Of a stretch of DNA of 64,000 nt, positions 45,552 through 57,757 are shown piece by piece. Position 1 is the stretch's first letter. Every line of letters begins with the position of its first letter. Source of the DNA: Mucidula mucida (Eukaryota > Basidiomycota > Agaricomycetes > Agaricales > Physalacriaceae); NCBI GenBank assembly GCA_015501055.1, contig JADNYV010000106.1, forward strand, positions 1 to 64,000, read 5' to 3'. The notes below the pieces were generated by a model, which saw only the letters and a program-made list of their open reading frames with translations, was not told where the DNA came from and did no database searches. The position numbers and the translations under genes were made by a program.

Positions 45552-48500
45552 ATGTCCAACGAAGCACCCGAAACTGTTCCTCACACACCCGCTCATCATG
45601 CCGAGGTCGAAACCAAAGGCCGATCCCTTGTCAACAAGCCTTACAACTATGACGGGGACAAGTCCAAGTACAAAGCTGGTGGCGATCGATGTTCACATAC
45701 ATCCGTGACAAGAAGAACAACCTCACATCTGACTCCGAAAGGATCGATGTTGTTCTCTCCTATATCCGAGGAGATCATGTAGATGCATGGGTCCAGAACT
45801 ACTCGGACCAGAACTTTGACGAGGAAGAAGAGGAATGGACAGTCTCTTGGACGGAGTTCAAGGAAGACTTGAAGGAGCGATTTGTGGATTCCAACCTCGC
45901 GCAGACGCGCAAGACCAGATTGAGCGGTTGCGCCAGGGGCAAGACACCGCTCAAGATTTCTTCCAGAAGTTCGAGGTCCTGCTCACTCAGGCAGGATACT
46001 CGAAGGATGACGCATTCGTCGTGCGACTTCTCGAGACCAATGTCAACGAGAAGATCATTGACCAGATCTATGGCAGCCAAGACGGGTTGCCAGAGAAGTA
46101 CAAGGATTGGAAGGCACAGATCATTCAGATCGATCAGCTGTGGAGAAGGCGGGCGGCGAGCAAGAGGTCTGGCATGCAGTCCCGGCCCCAAGCTCCGCAG
46201 GCGGCTATATCGAGAGCCAATCCTACGAACCCACCCCCGACGCCGATCACACGACGAGATGCCACCGGTGTTACCTATGGAGGAGCCGGCAGGCCGATGG
46301 ACATCGACAATGCACGTCAAGGGGACACTGCTTCAGCTGTGGCGAACACGGCCACGTCAGCAGGTTCTGTCCGAAGAAGGGTCGACCCCAGACGATTGGG
46401 GTTTATGGACCGAAATGATCGACGAGGAGAAAAGAAGTTGGCCGAAGAGTTGAGTTTTGCGAAGCTCCCGCAGTAGACGCAGTCCTGCCGGAGCAGTCAT
46501 CAAGGAAAGGGTCGTCAGATGCAGAATCTATTTACAGTACGGGTACTGAAACATCTAAAATATCATCACACTTTACCACCAAAACCTGCGAAAGAAAGAT
46601 TTGAGCCAAATATGCCCAGTGGATCGCACAACGGCTAAGAGAGGATGACGTGTCGAGAGCAGTGGGAATTTTGAGAGCATGGATGCCGGAGCGGAGAGAG
46701 AGAGAAGCGACGGAGAGAAGGTGATGGCATCAGAGCGTTGACAAAGGAAGCTGCGGTGGAAGTTGTTACGGAGTTGAAAAAGTCGAGGAAGTACATCCGG
46801 GGAACAAAGGGGCAGGACATAAACTCCGAGTAACCATAGAGAGCGTACACACAGGCTCTGAATGGGAAACGAGTGCCCTTCTTGACAGTGGAGCAACGGT
46901 TTTTGTGTCAATAAAGAATTCGTCGAGAAAACGGACTCCCGATCAAGGAGTTACCGGTCAAGCTTCCTGTCTACAATGCGGATGGAACCCTAAATGAGGG
47001 AGGAGCAATCAAAGGTTTTGTGGAGGTCCGGATTAAGATTGGTGATCACACTGAAAAGATCGAGTTGGCCGTTACCAATCTTGGCAAAACAAGTATCTTT
47101 TTGGGGCTAGATTGGCTACGATATCACAACCCCACGATCAACTGGACGGAATCCACGTTGACTTTTGATCGATGCCCAGACCGCTGCGGCTATCTACCCG
47201 AGTATGACTCGCCAGAAGACGAAGGAGAAGATGTAGAAGAGAAGTTGGAAGAGGGAGAGGCTTGTTCTGGATGGACTGGGACAACTATCGCAAAAGCGGT
47301 GAAAAGCTGAGATCACAAAGCCTTCATCCGCTGCTGCACCTTACATTGAGGAATTCTCTGATGTATTTAGCAAGGCGGACTTTGACAAGTTACCGGAGCG
47401 AAGACCCTGGGATCACGCGATAGAACTTACGCCTGGTTCCAAACCGGTTGACTGCAAGGTTTATCCCCTTAGTCCATCCAAGCAGAAGACGTTAGATGAG
47501 TTCCTGGAAGAAAACATACGGACGGGACGTATACGGCCATCAATTTCACCTATGGCGTCACCCTTCTTCTTTGTCAAAAAGAAGGACGGAAGCCTTCGGC
47601 CAGTACAGGATTATCGGAAGTTGAACGACATGACAATCAAGAACCGATACCCCTTGCCGTTGATCCAGGAGCTTATTGACAAGTTGAAGGGAGCGAAGTG
47701 GTTTACAAAGATGGATGTCCGATGGGGTTACAATAACATTGGATCAAAGACGGTGATGAGTGGAAAGCGGCGTTCAGAACAAACCGGGGCTGTTCGAGCC
47801 ATTGGTAATGTTCTTCGGACTCACAAACTCGCCGGCAACGTTCCAATCGTTCATGAATCACATCTTGAAGGAGTTGATTGACGGCGGACACGTAATAGTT
47901 TACCTGGACGATATACTTATCTTCACGAACACTCTTGAGGAGCATAGACAGATTGTACGCAGGTATTAGAAATATTACGAGTAAATAAGCTGTATTTAAA
48001 ACCCGAGAAATGTAGTTTTGAGGCACATACTGTAGATTACTTGGGAGTTATTGTTGGAGGAGGAGAAGTGAAGATGGATCCGGCAAAAGTGGCCGTAGTG
48101 AAGGAATGGAAGGAGCCGACAAAGAAGAAGGAAGTACAGTCATTTCTGGGCTTCTGCAACTTCTACCGACGTTTCATTGGGGATTTGCGGGAGTAGCAAG
48201 CCGTTGACATCGCTAACCGGGAAGGGCGAATGGGTTTGGGGAGAGGAGCAGCATGAGGCGTTTGAGGAGTTGAAACGGAGGATGACGGAAGAACCCTTCT
48301 GATGTACCACGCGACAACGGCAAGTTTCGAGTCGAGGCAGATTCCTGAACTATGCCAACGGGGCTGTTCTATCCCAGTTTGTCGAAGGCAAATGGAGACC
48401 AGTGGCTTTCCGATCTCGCGCGTTAAATGAAGTTGAACGCAACTACGAGATCTACGACAAAGAAATGATGGCCATCATGGACTCAATTGATGACTGGAGG

Positions 48501-50377
48501 CAGTATCTTCTAGGAGCAACGGAGACAGTGGAGGTTTTTACCGATCATCAAAACCTTCAGTACTTCCGGAAGCCGCAGAAGTTGAACCGGAGGCAGGCGC
48601 GATGGGTCACGGAGTTGGCGGAGTATGACATACAGATGATTCACAAGCCGGGCAAGACGATGGGAAAAGCTGATGCCTTGTCAAGGATGACAGGCCTTGA
48701 GAAGGGGGAAAAAGATAACAAAACATTGTTTTGCTAAAACCGGAGTTTTTTATATCACAAATTCAATTTTCTTTACATACAGTAGCTACACCGGAGGACG
48801 AATTACTTAACAAAATCAAACAAAGAAAAGGAAACAAGACAGATACGTACAAAAAGCATTAGAAAACAAAGAAAAAGAATGGGAAGAGAAGGAAATGGAC
48901 TTATTATATGGAAAGATCGTATTTACATACCGAAGGACAAGGAATTGCGGGGAAAAGTTATCGGAATGCATCATGACGCACAGCTTGCAGGGCATCCCGG
49001 ACAATACAAGACCCTCGAGCTGATCACATGTACCTATTGGTGGCCAGGAATCAGCCGAGATGTCCGTGAATACGTGGAAGGGTGTCAAAAATGCCAGGTA
49101 CAAAGTCACATCGCACAAAGCCGGCTGCACCCTCCACCCTATTGATGTGCCAAGCGAGCCATGGGAGATAGTAGGGACGGACATGATTGGAGAGCTGCCG
49201 GAATCGGGAGGATACAACGATCAGCACGTTTGTGGACCATTTCACAAAGCGATTAGCATCATACCGACACACACCACTCTGACGTCAGAAGGCATGGCCC
49301 GCATTTACCGTGATCACATTTTCCCCATACATGGGATGCCACGACAGATGATACATGATCGCGGTCCACAATACCACTCGCGTTTCATGAAGGAGTTGTA
49401 CCGGTTGTTGGGCATACAGGAAACTTTACAACGGCGTATCATCCACAGGCAAATGGGCAGACGGAACGGCTGAACCAAGAGATAGAACATTTCTTACGGT
49501 TATTTGTCAACTACCATCAGAACGACTGGCACGAATGGCTACCCTCTGCTGAATTCGTTTACAACGATCGAGTTCACTCGGCGACCAAAGTCACTCCGTT
49601 CTTCGCAGATATGGGCAGACATCCCTACAAAGGCACCGCTCCGAAAACGGCATCGAGAAACGAGACTGCGCAGGAGTTTGCCGACGGCATGAGGAAAACA
49701 TGGGATGAAGTGGGGTCAGCATTGAAGATGGCAAAGGAGGATATGAAACGGTTTTATGACAGGAAGCGGACAGACGCAGTAGAATACAAGGCAGGCGACA
49801 AAGTATGGCTGGAAGGGACGAATCTCAGCACGGACCGACCAATGAAGAAGCTCGATGACAAACGCTTCGGGCCGTTCAAAGTGATCAAGAAAGTGGGACG
49901 AGCTCTTACAAGCTCCAGATTCCTCACACGTGGAAAAGCATCCATCCCGTGTTCAATGAGGCCCTGTTGACGCCTTACCACGAGCCCCAATTTCCAACAC
50001 AACCCCGAGACACGCGTCCACCACCTGTGCTGGAAGGAGCCGAACCGGAATGGGAGGTTGAGAAAGTGGTTAATTCCCGAAAGTACCGCGGGGGTTTTCA
50101 ATACAAGGTTCACTGGAAGGGTTATGGCACACACGAGCAGACATGGGAACCGGCATGCAATCTCAAAAATGCCGACGAAGCCATCAGCGATTTCCACCAA
50201 CAATATCCGAACAAGCCGAAGCCACCCGCACTTGCTCGCATTGAAGTCCCCATGTCGCAATTTCCATCACATCTATTCCGACCCATGCCACCGCCTGATA
50301 CCGAACCCCTTGATGTCATGTTACCCTCTGCAGCCCTCATGGAGCGACTCTGGCGCAGAATGGAACTTGCGCCTTAA
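45552..50377 (+). pseudogene. Gypsy gag-pol with chromodomain, frameshifted
   Basis: Gag starts at 45552 and changes frame near 45690 and 45890; its CCHC knuckle (CFSCGEHGHVSRFC, about 46323-46364) is in yet another frame. The protease active site LLDSGAT is near 46880. Reverse transcriptase spans about 47340-48030, with [19 protein letters not shown] and the YLDD box near 47900, and is broken near 47740. RNase H (about 48400-48700) includes VFTDHQNLQYF. Integrase has the zinc-binding HH...CQKCQ (48970-49100), a core with GTDMIGELP and MIHDRGPQY, and YHPQANGQTERLNQE after a shift at about 49430. The chromodomain (WEVEKVVNSRKYRGGFQYKV, WKGYGTHEQTWEP) lies at about 50050-50160. At least eight frame breaks make the element non-autonomous. 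Confidence 0.88.
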
Positions 50378-50388
50378 GGAGGGGGTGA

Positions 50389-50919
50389 TGTTATGAATCG
50401 CCATATTTTCACATTTTCACATTTTATCATATCTTATCGGGAGGCTTGTCTTATCAACCAACGGACCGTTTCATCATTTGTTTTGTCACCGATCGTACTC
50501 CTTTTCATTACCGAAGCCGTACTCATGTCGGACACACACCCAACACATGGATGACATCATACATGCTGATACCTCATGGACTTCCTATTGTATACACACC
50601 ACCGACACTCGTAGCACACATGGTCGTTTCAGTATTATTAATTACATGCAGTTACCACTCGTATTTAATGGTTTCATGGACTAGTAGCATACAACACTGG
50701 GTCAAGGGCGTGGAGTTATCCCTAGCGGAAACATGTATGGACAAGGAGTCCCAAACACAGGCTTACTAGTATATAAGCAGTAGTATAGTATCATTGTACT
50801 TTAGTTCCGATCTCGTTTATACACCTGGCCTAGCCTAGTTCTACGAACACGAACACTTTCTCCCTTAAGTTCTTGCTGTGGTACCTGGTTGAGTCTCGTG
50901 GCTTAGTCAGTCGCTAACA
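50389..50919 (+). repeat. 3' LTR of the gypsy element
   Basis: 531 nt, same ends as the 5' LTR, directly preceded by the polypurine tract and directly followed by copia integrase coding sequence. Confidence 0.9.
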
Positions 50920-50935
50920 TAATGGGGAACTCAAA

Positions 50936-53458
50936 TTGGCCAAGATGGAAGCTTGGCTCAAGTCGAGAGGAACAGCACATGAATTCACTGCACTGTACAC
51001 CTCAGCACATATTGGGCGTGTGGAACGACGACATCAAACTCTGATGAACAAGGCTAGGACAATGCGCATACATGCCAACCTCCCACCAAACATGTGGGAC
51101 GAGCTCTACATTACGGCCTCATATCTCAATAACTTGACCACTACAAAATCACTCAACAAGGCTACATCATATGAACTTTGGGAGAATCGGAAACCAGATG
51201 TCTCTCACCTACGCAAAATTGGCTGTAAAGCCTTCGTCCTCATCCAAAATCGACATAATCCAAAAATCTTTGAAAGATCTGTTGAATGTGTTCTAGTAGG
51301 ATACGAGCCTAAAGCGAAAGCATATTGGTGCTATCATCGGTCCTCGCGGAAAATCTTCTCATCATATTATGTCCAATTCATCAAAAGTCACCAACTTCAA
51401 ACCACCGTCTCAAACACCCCCACAGCACCCGAATTACCCCCACCACTACCTGAAGCTGTAGAACCCAAAATTATCCAACCAGCGCAATCCACTGACGACA
51501 ACACCATAATTCCATCAATCCCCAAACTACCCGCACTTGCAGAAGCTCCCGAGGATGCCGCACCGACGCTTAGGCGTTCAACTCGCAACCCCACCAGTGA
51601 CCAGGCCCGTTTGGAACAAGCAGTCCAGGAAGTGCACAACTTGGAAACTTGGACAAAGGAGGAGCGTCGACAGCGGAAGGCAGAACGACAGGCTGTGCTT
51701 GATAACATGGCTGCCAATATTCCACCTATTGATCCAGCTGTGGAGGCGGAGGCCAGACGACAGTTTGAACGGCCGCTGTCAAGCATGTCAGATTTGACCG
51801 ACTTTGGAGAGGAAGTCAACATCCACGAACTGTATAATGCTGCAAGTCAAGATATGAACACACTACAATATGCCGATGAGCCACGCACCTGGGAGGAAGC
51901 CAAGTCATCAACCGATTACAAACAATGGGAGCAGGGATATTGAGAGGAACTACAAGGGCTTAAGGACATGGGCATTTATAAACTGGTACCACGATCTGAT
52001 GTCCCGCAAGGTACCAAGGTCCGAAAAGGTCGTCCAGTTTTTTGCGTTAAACACGATGAGGACAGCAAGATTGTACGATGGAAGGTCCGATATGTCTTCA
52101 AGGGATTTGAGCAGATATACGGGCGCAATTTCACCTCCCCGACCGCACGAATGGAATCCTGGCGCATTCTACTCCACATTGCAGCTTCCCTAGACTGGGA
52201 TGCGCAACAGATTAATGTGAAGATAGCATTTCTATATGGGTTGCTGCCCGATGACGAGACCCAATACATGGAACAACCAAGGGGATTTGAAGAGAGCGAA
52301 AAAGAGGACTGGGTCTGGATGTTGGTGCGGGGGTTGTACGGAATGAAGCAGGCAGGTTGCATCTGGAACAAGACTATGCACGAAGCAATGATATCTTGGG
52401 GATTCGAACGGCTCAGCTCGGAGTACTGCATCTACCACCGCGCCTCCAATACCGGGACAGTCATTGCCGCAGTCCATGTCGATGATTTCCTGTCTATAGC
52501 AGACACGAAGGAGGAGAATGAGCGATTCAAGGTGAAGATGAAAGAGACATGGACCATCTCCGACCTCGGTGAAGCGAAATTCTGTGTTGGTATCTCCATA
52601 TCACAAAACCGCGCTGAAAGGACAGTTGCCCTCTCACAAACAGCCTTAATTGATCGCATCATCACCCAGTTTGGACAGAAGGACACTTATCCAATATCAA
52701 CTCCAATGGAACCCGGTCTGAAGCTATGTCGCACGAAACCTGAAAACATTTCAGCAGAGGACAAAGCACAACTCAAAGGCGTACCCTATCGTCGTCTTGT
52801 TGGGTCTCTCATCTATCTTGCCATCACAACCTGCCCCGACATCGCATTCGCCGTCCAACAATTATCCCAATTCCTTAACAGCTACACCTTCACGCACTGG
52901 AATGTGGCCATCCGAGTGGTCAGATATCTAAAAGGGACCAGAGACATGAAGCTCTACCTCAGTGGATCAGATCCTATCCAATTGACTGGCTACAGCGACT
53001 CAGATTGGGCTAATTGCCTTGATACTTGTCGCAGCATTGGAGGCTACGGGTTTACCCTAGGAAAGGGATCAGGCCTTATCTTGTGGAGCGCCAAAAGACA
53101 GCAAGCCATGGCTGCATTGTCCTGTGAGGCAGAGTATGTCGCAGCGGCCGAAACAACAAAAGAAGCCATCTGGATCAGAACATTGCTGTCAGAGATTGGT
53201 GTCCATCCAGAACAGCACCTCCCCACAACAATCCGGTGCGACAATACCAGCACCATTAGTCTATCAGAAGATCTGTCCCTACATTCCCGAGTCAAGCACA
53301 TTGACATCAAATTCCACTTCACACGGGAACGAGTCGAGTCCGGAGAGATTACACTTCTTTACATCAACACAAAATCCAATATAGCAGATGGCTTTACCAA
53401 GGCCTTGGACACAGGAGATTTCAGGAGGATAAGGGGCCTGATGGGAATCCGCGAGTAG
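50936..53458 (+). pseudogene. Copia polyprotein: integrase C-half, reverse transcriptase, RNase H
   Basis: One frame runs from 50936 to the stop at 53458, with a single in-frame TGA at 51941-51943 (QWEQGY then EELQGLKDMG). The integrase part has HIGRVERRHQTLMNKART, the copia linker is acidic and Pro-rich, RT has VKIAFLYGLLPDDE and AVHVDDFLS, and RNase H has TGYSDSDWANCLDTCRS and CEAEYVAAAETTKEA. The stop could be a CGA to TGA change. Apart from this and the missing 5' half, the frame is well kept, so the element is younger than the gypsy coding region. Confidence 0.88.
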
Positions 53459-53500
53459 GTTTGCTGTGAGGAGGAGTTTGGACCTTACGGTGAGGAGGAG

Positions 53501-53760
53501 TGTTAGAATCCGAGTGTAAGGTGTTAGCACCGTAAAGTCCGATAACGATCGGGACGTATGTAGCAATTCTGCTTGTGTCGTCTCCCTCAGTCCGTTTACC
53601 ACAACCGAGACTGAGGTGAGCTTTCCACACGACACAAGTGGCAACAAATGTACTAATTTACCTGTAGCATAGTGTCCTACGTTACAGGTATATAATATCA
53701 GTCCGTTTACCACAACCGAGACTGAGCATAGTGTCCTACGTTACAGTACGGAAATTAACA
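53501..53760 (+). repeat. Presumed 3' LTR of the copia element
   Basis: It begins TGTTAGAATCC and ends TTAACA (53760); a second GAAATTAACA-like end occurs at 53858. It contains two direct repeats, AGTCCGTTTACCACAACCGA (about 53589 and 53700) and CATAGTGTCCTACGTTACAG (about 53668 and 53727). With only one LTR the right border cannot be fixed. Confidence 0.6.
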
Positions 53761-54027
53761 CGATCAACTCAGATCGTGTCCTCCCTGAGCAGCAAGCGGC
53801 GGCGGCGGAGTAGCAAACTGCAGCTCTGAGCGCTAGTCATCGCGACTAGAAATTAACAAATCTCAGGCAGAGCTGGAACGCATTCAGCTCATTGTTTACA
53901 GGCCAACGCTTATGTTACATATTGATGTATTCGAAAAAAAGAATTGGAATGCAACATGGAATATCTGCTAGAGTCATGAGTGATTGAGGCTCTCTGGATG
54001 AATAGTTGAAGCACCTACATGGTGATT

Positions 54028-54540
54028 TCAGATTGACTTCCGCCCTTCGTCTTTTGCGATGCTTGCAAGTGCATCATTAATGGCTTGTGAAGCCAATAGC
54101 CCGCGACCTTCTGCTGCTTGGAGGACTGACATCACCCAATTCTGGCAATTCCACACTCCGTCTGGAACTCGGACTGGCATCCGCTCAGCAATTTCTTCCC
54201 ATATCCGTCGCTCTGCAAGAGTGTACTGTTCCAATACAGCTGAAGAAGCCGCTGCCATGGAGGTGATTCCTATGAATTTTGTGTAAGGACCCCAGTTCGT
54301 GAGATGATTGACGTTGATCTCTCTGACGATCTCCAATCGGCGGAAAACGAAACGGTCAGGGGAAGCGGAAACCAGCCAGGCAATTTGCCAGTGGTTGTTG
54401 GTAGGGTCTGCTGTGTCGCCTCCAAAGGAGTGCAGCATAACATTGAGAGGGGTGTCTGGGTCTGGGCATATGTGGGACATATCGATCGGACGATGCATGC
54501 CATCGTCTTGGCCGAAGTTATCAAGATATTCTGTCGACAT
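54028..54540 (-). CDS. Uncharacterised 170-residue protein
   Basis: A single-exon frame from ATG 54540 to the stop at 54028. I do not recognise a named domain. Features are HWQIAWLVSASPDRFVFRRL, where small basidiomycete proteins of unknown function have a similar HW..LV...F pattern, and GVWNCQNWVMSVLQAAEG, resembling the C-x-x-W segment of those proteins. There is no signal peptide or membrane segment. It is the first intact gene right of the retroelements. A short upstream exon cannot be ruled out. Confidence 0.6.
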   Translation of the reverse strand: MSTEYLDNFGQDDGMHRPIDMSHICPDPDTPLNVMLHSFGGDTADPTNNHWQIAWLVSASPDRFVFRRLEIVREINVNHLTNWGPYTKFIGITSMAAASSAVLEQYTLAERRIWEEIAERMPVRVPDGVWNCQNWVMSVLQAAEGRGLLASQAINDALASIAKDEGRKSI

Positions 54541-54744
54541 CCCGAAACGCGTCGGTTCAGGAGCAAAAGGCGATCGCGATTAAGTTGATCGTGCAAGCCA
54601 CTGAGTCTATTTTGGTAAACTCCCGTGATCGCAAATCAACGATTCACGCCAGGACGCATTAAGTTTCAAGACTCGCCGCACATATTCGATCAACAGTATA
54701 AAGAATGTTTACAATGCTACACAGAAGGAAACTAGTTATGACAC

Positions 54745-56989
54745 TCATTGAAGCTCCTCAAGCCCCGCCACGCTGTGTTTTATCAACTCCACCACGTTAG
54801 TATGCCTCGGCTTGATATTGCACGGGAAAGGCTTGGGGCGACTAGCCAGCCCTGACGTGTAGTCTCTCGGGGGAACGAGTGGCTTGCCATCGGTGCCGAC
54901 AACGGGAGAAATGTTGAAGCACGCCAAAGTCGTAGCGATGTGCAGCCACAGAGAGTTCTCCGCAAGGAAGCGACCCGGACAGATACGGCGGCCCTAAAGT
55001 TTCGCTGATCAGTCACATACGTTTATCACGCCACAGTCGATGCTTACCCAGCCGAACGCGATAGTGTTTGGCTCACGCGGTCCACCGTCTTTCACATCCG
55101 GTGCGTTCATAAACCGCTCGGGTTTGAAAGCCATGGGATCGGGATACATCGTTTCGTCATGCGACTAGCACTTGATCAATACAGTAGTTCAAAGACATCA
55201 GCAAAGCCTTACAATGCCCCATTGGTTGACTATCATTGTGGTTCCTATTTCAGAACGATGAACAACTCTTCAATAACCAAGTTCATGCGGACGTACCCTC
55301 AGGGATGAAGTAGCCCTCGTAGACCTGGAAAGTCACATCAGACAACTTATTTGGCTAGAAACGCGACGGCGTGGCCCACATCATCCTTCATCAAACGATG
55401 AGGCACACCGAGAGGGATAACTAAGGGCGACATTAAGCCTCAATAGTCGCAATGTAAACGCGAGATCAACCTTGCTCCCATCGATACGTCTCTACCGAGG
55501 TGTAAGCGCCTAGTGGATACATTATAGACGAAATGGTATACCTTTAACAATACAGTTGATGTATGGCAACGAGTCCCTGTCCGAGAACGTTGGAAGCCGG
55601 TCATTACCTATGACGCGAGAAATCTCCTCCTGCGCTTTCTGCTGGACGTGAGGCGAGTAGAGCATGCCCAAGAAGAAAGTAAGGATAGAGGCGAGGATCG
55701 TATCGGCCCCAGCTAAGCACGAGCCATCAATCGGGCGCCCCACATGGGACAGAGGACATCGTACTTGCATACATGACCGCCGACGCTTTCTTGATAATCC
55801 TCTGCTCTTCTTCAGGGTCATCCGTCGCCAATCCTTTCGCCTCCATAAGAGCGGTGAAGAAACTAGGGCGTGCTTTGCCTTGATCCAACTGCTCCTTCGC
55901 CCACGCATACGGCTTATTCTGTAAGTCCTGTGCAAGTTCCCAGCCCTCGCGCGCCGTCCGCTTGAAGCCGGCACCTGGGAACCACTCCGGCACGTACTTG
56001 AGAATGGGAATAAAGTCGACCAGGTATTGGCCCGGCCGCGCAGCAGAGACCATGGCCAATTGAGCCTCCTCGGCGATCCGGACAAACTCGTCGTTCTCCT
56101 CCGTTTGGTAGCCAAAAGCTTCAAGTACACATTTGAGATAGGATCAGATATCGCTGTGCTTGGAGACGTACCAATCATCATGATAATAGCACCTGTCGTT
56201 CTGTCAAAGCGTGAGATGTTTGCGGGACGGGAGCTCTGGGCAAACGGAACTCACGCTCGGAGGTGTTCGTCAAAGTTTTCGGGACTGTGTGAGAGCTTGG
56301 CGAGTAATAAGGTGTTTTCCCTCTATAAGGAACCGTCAATATAGATAGATCAGACTTGCCCAAAGGTTCGTACTGTTTGAATAGGCTGGTATGTGTCTGA
56401 AGCGCGCGGGTTAAATCCGTGGTGGAAAAGTTTGCGGCTTTTCTTGTACTCCGCATTGTAGCTCTGGAAACCCATATTGAAATCCCAACCCATCAATTCC
56501 TTGACCATGAGCATAGGCGGTCTATCCGAGTAGATGGCAGACTTGTTATCCAGCAAATCGGTCGCGACTTTCGCGCTATTGATGATGCACATCTTCTGAC
56601 CCATAATGTTCAACATAACCAGCGGACCTAGAGTGGACATGAGAGAACGAAACCATTTTGCACCCGTTCTTCTCACCGTATTGTTTCCCCCATTCCGTGA
56701 ATTGGAACCATTCTATGTAAGTATGTGTAAAGGAGAAAAGACAATATGCGGTGATGAACCGCTCACCATCCTTTTCAGGCATGTCAGGAATGTTTCCTAC
56801 GAGCGGTATGATGCTCTGCTTTGGTCCGGGCGGGAAAGGGTAGCCCATTGGGTTTCTGGAGCGCTTCGAGTATAACTTGACGGTGACAACAAGCGCGACC
56901 AGAAGCATGAAGATGTCGGCCGCAAGCAGAGCACGATTGCTCGGGACCCACGCCAGAAGCTGCTCATAATGCGTAGAGAGACTGTCCAT
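54745..56989 (-). CDS. Cytochrome P450 monooxygenase
   Basis: P450s oxidise small molecules using a haem-thiolate centre and an NADPH reductase partner at the ER. From ATG 56989 the protein starts with a membrane anchor (AADIFMLLVALVVTVKLYS) and the proline hinge PFPPGPK. It continues through WGKQYGPLVMLNIMGQK (donor GTGAGAAG chosen to keep frame), DRPPMLMVKELMGWDF and the I-helix AGADTILA (about 55700). The K-helix ExxR is ETYR (about 55465-55480). The haem loop FGWGRRICPGR is split by an intron near 54995-55050, and the stop is at 54745. About eleven short exons are needed and no break was found. It resembles fungal CYP64/OrdA-like enzymes; the substrate is unknown. Confidence 0.85.
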
Positions 56990-57757
56990 CCCGAGAGACG
57001 ACGGTGGAGACCTTGGATGACAGGTGTTGGGCTAGTTATACGGCATCGTGCATGATCCTGTCATCCCTGCACTTACGGACTACTGGTGGCGCGCTCACAG
57101 GGCCTCCGCTTGGCTAGAAGGGGGAAACACAGGGCAGCCAAAGAAGATTTCACGATGTGCCAGGTTTGATCATAACATACATGCGTCCAAAAGGAGTAAT
57201 CGTCGTGCCACGGGCCCTTACTTTCGCTTCTTTCTGTCCCTCAATGGCTCACCTTCATTCGCTCTCGTAGCACAAGCTCACGTTTATGTCGATTCTCTAT
57301 GCTGAAAAAAATCTTGTTATCCAATGCTACAAAGAGTGCCTTCTTGATTCCGAACCTTGGGCCATGGTTGGGCGCTACTGGGCGCTAACGCTTTCATGGA
57401 CTCGCTTATTACTATCTTTCTCTGGACGTCTGATCTTATCCTCTGGAATTACGCCGCAAACCTCCGATTGGGCAGCACATCTTCTTGCTCGCCGTTTACC
57501 CCAAATGTGTATCATTATGGCATGCAACACAGGTTCAACAGAAAGTAGCGACGGTGACGACGGGTCGTACAGTCCAGAAACTTTATTCCAAACGTCAACC
57601 CATCGATTCACAGAAAGCCTTACGAGACTGCTTGTCCGTTTACCCCCATAAAAGCCTCTCGGCACCACGTGTTTGGGCTATCCAACGTTACAGCTGCTCC
57701 GGATTGAGGACACATATATAGTAGCGAGAGGTGTCTAATGCGACAACCCTACTAACC
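56990..57757. other. Divergent intergenic region
   Basis: It lies between the P450 (minus) and the DUF6534-like gene (plus) and must hold both promoters. A TATATA lies at about 57715-57720, roughly 40 nt before the plus-strand ATG. Open frames here look random. Confidence 0.45.

Larger units (their letters stand above)
44425..50919 (+). mobile_element. Ty3/gypsy LTR retrotransposon (chromovirus), decayed
   Basis: The element is 6.5 kb with two LTRs (44425-44953 and 50389-50919), each TGTTATGAATC...GCTAACA. A purine-rich tract, AAGGAGGGGGTGA, lies just before the 3' LTR. The order gag, protease, RT, RNase H, integrase, chromodomain is that of Ty3/gypsy chromoviruses. The flanks are inconsistent: the left 5 bp are CGACC and the right 5 bp TAATG, so there is no target duplication. 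The left neighbour is the orphan gene and the right neighbour is copia coding sequence. Confidence 0.9.
50920..53760 (+). mobile_element. Ty1/copia retrotransposon, 5'-truncated
   Basis: Only the part from mid-integrase to the 3' LTR is present. It starts abruptly at 50920 next to the gypsy LTR, inside the codon run for an integrase NGELKLAK segment. A purine tract, GAGGAGGAG, precedes the presumed LTR at 53501. Confidence 0.85.

Noticed and set aside
53761..53858. Extension of the copia LTR to the second TTAACA at 53858
   Set aside because: Possible, but with one LTR only there is nothing to align it with; the nearer TG...CA end was used.
54745..56989. P450 plus SDR (13925-15206) as a biosynthetic cluster
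   Set aside because: They are 40 kb apart with retroelements between, and no core synthase gene is present. The SDR also lacks its catalytic residues.
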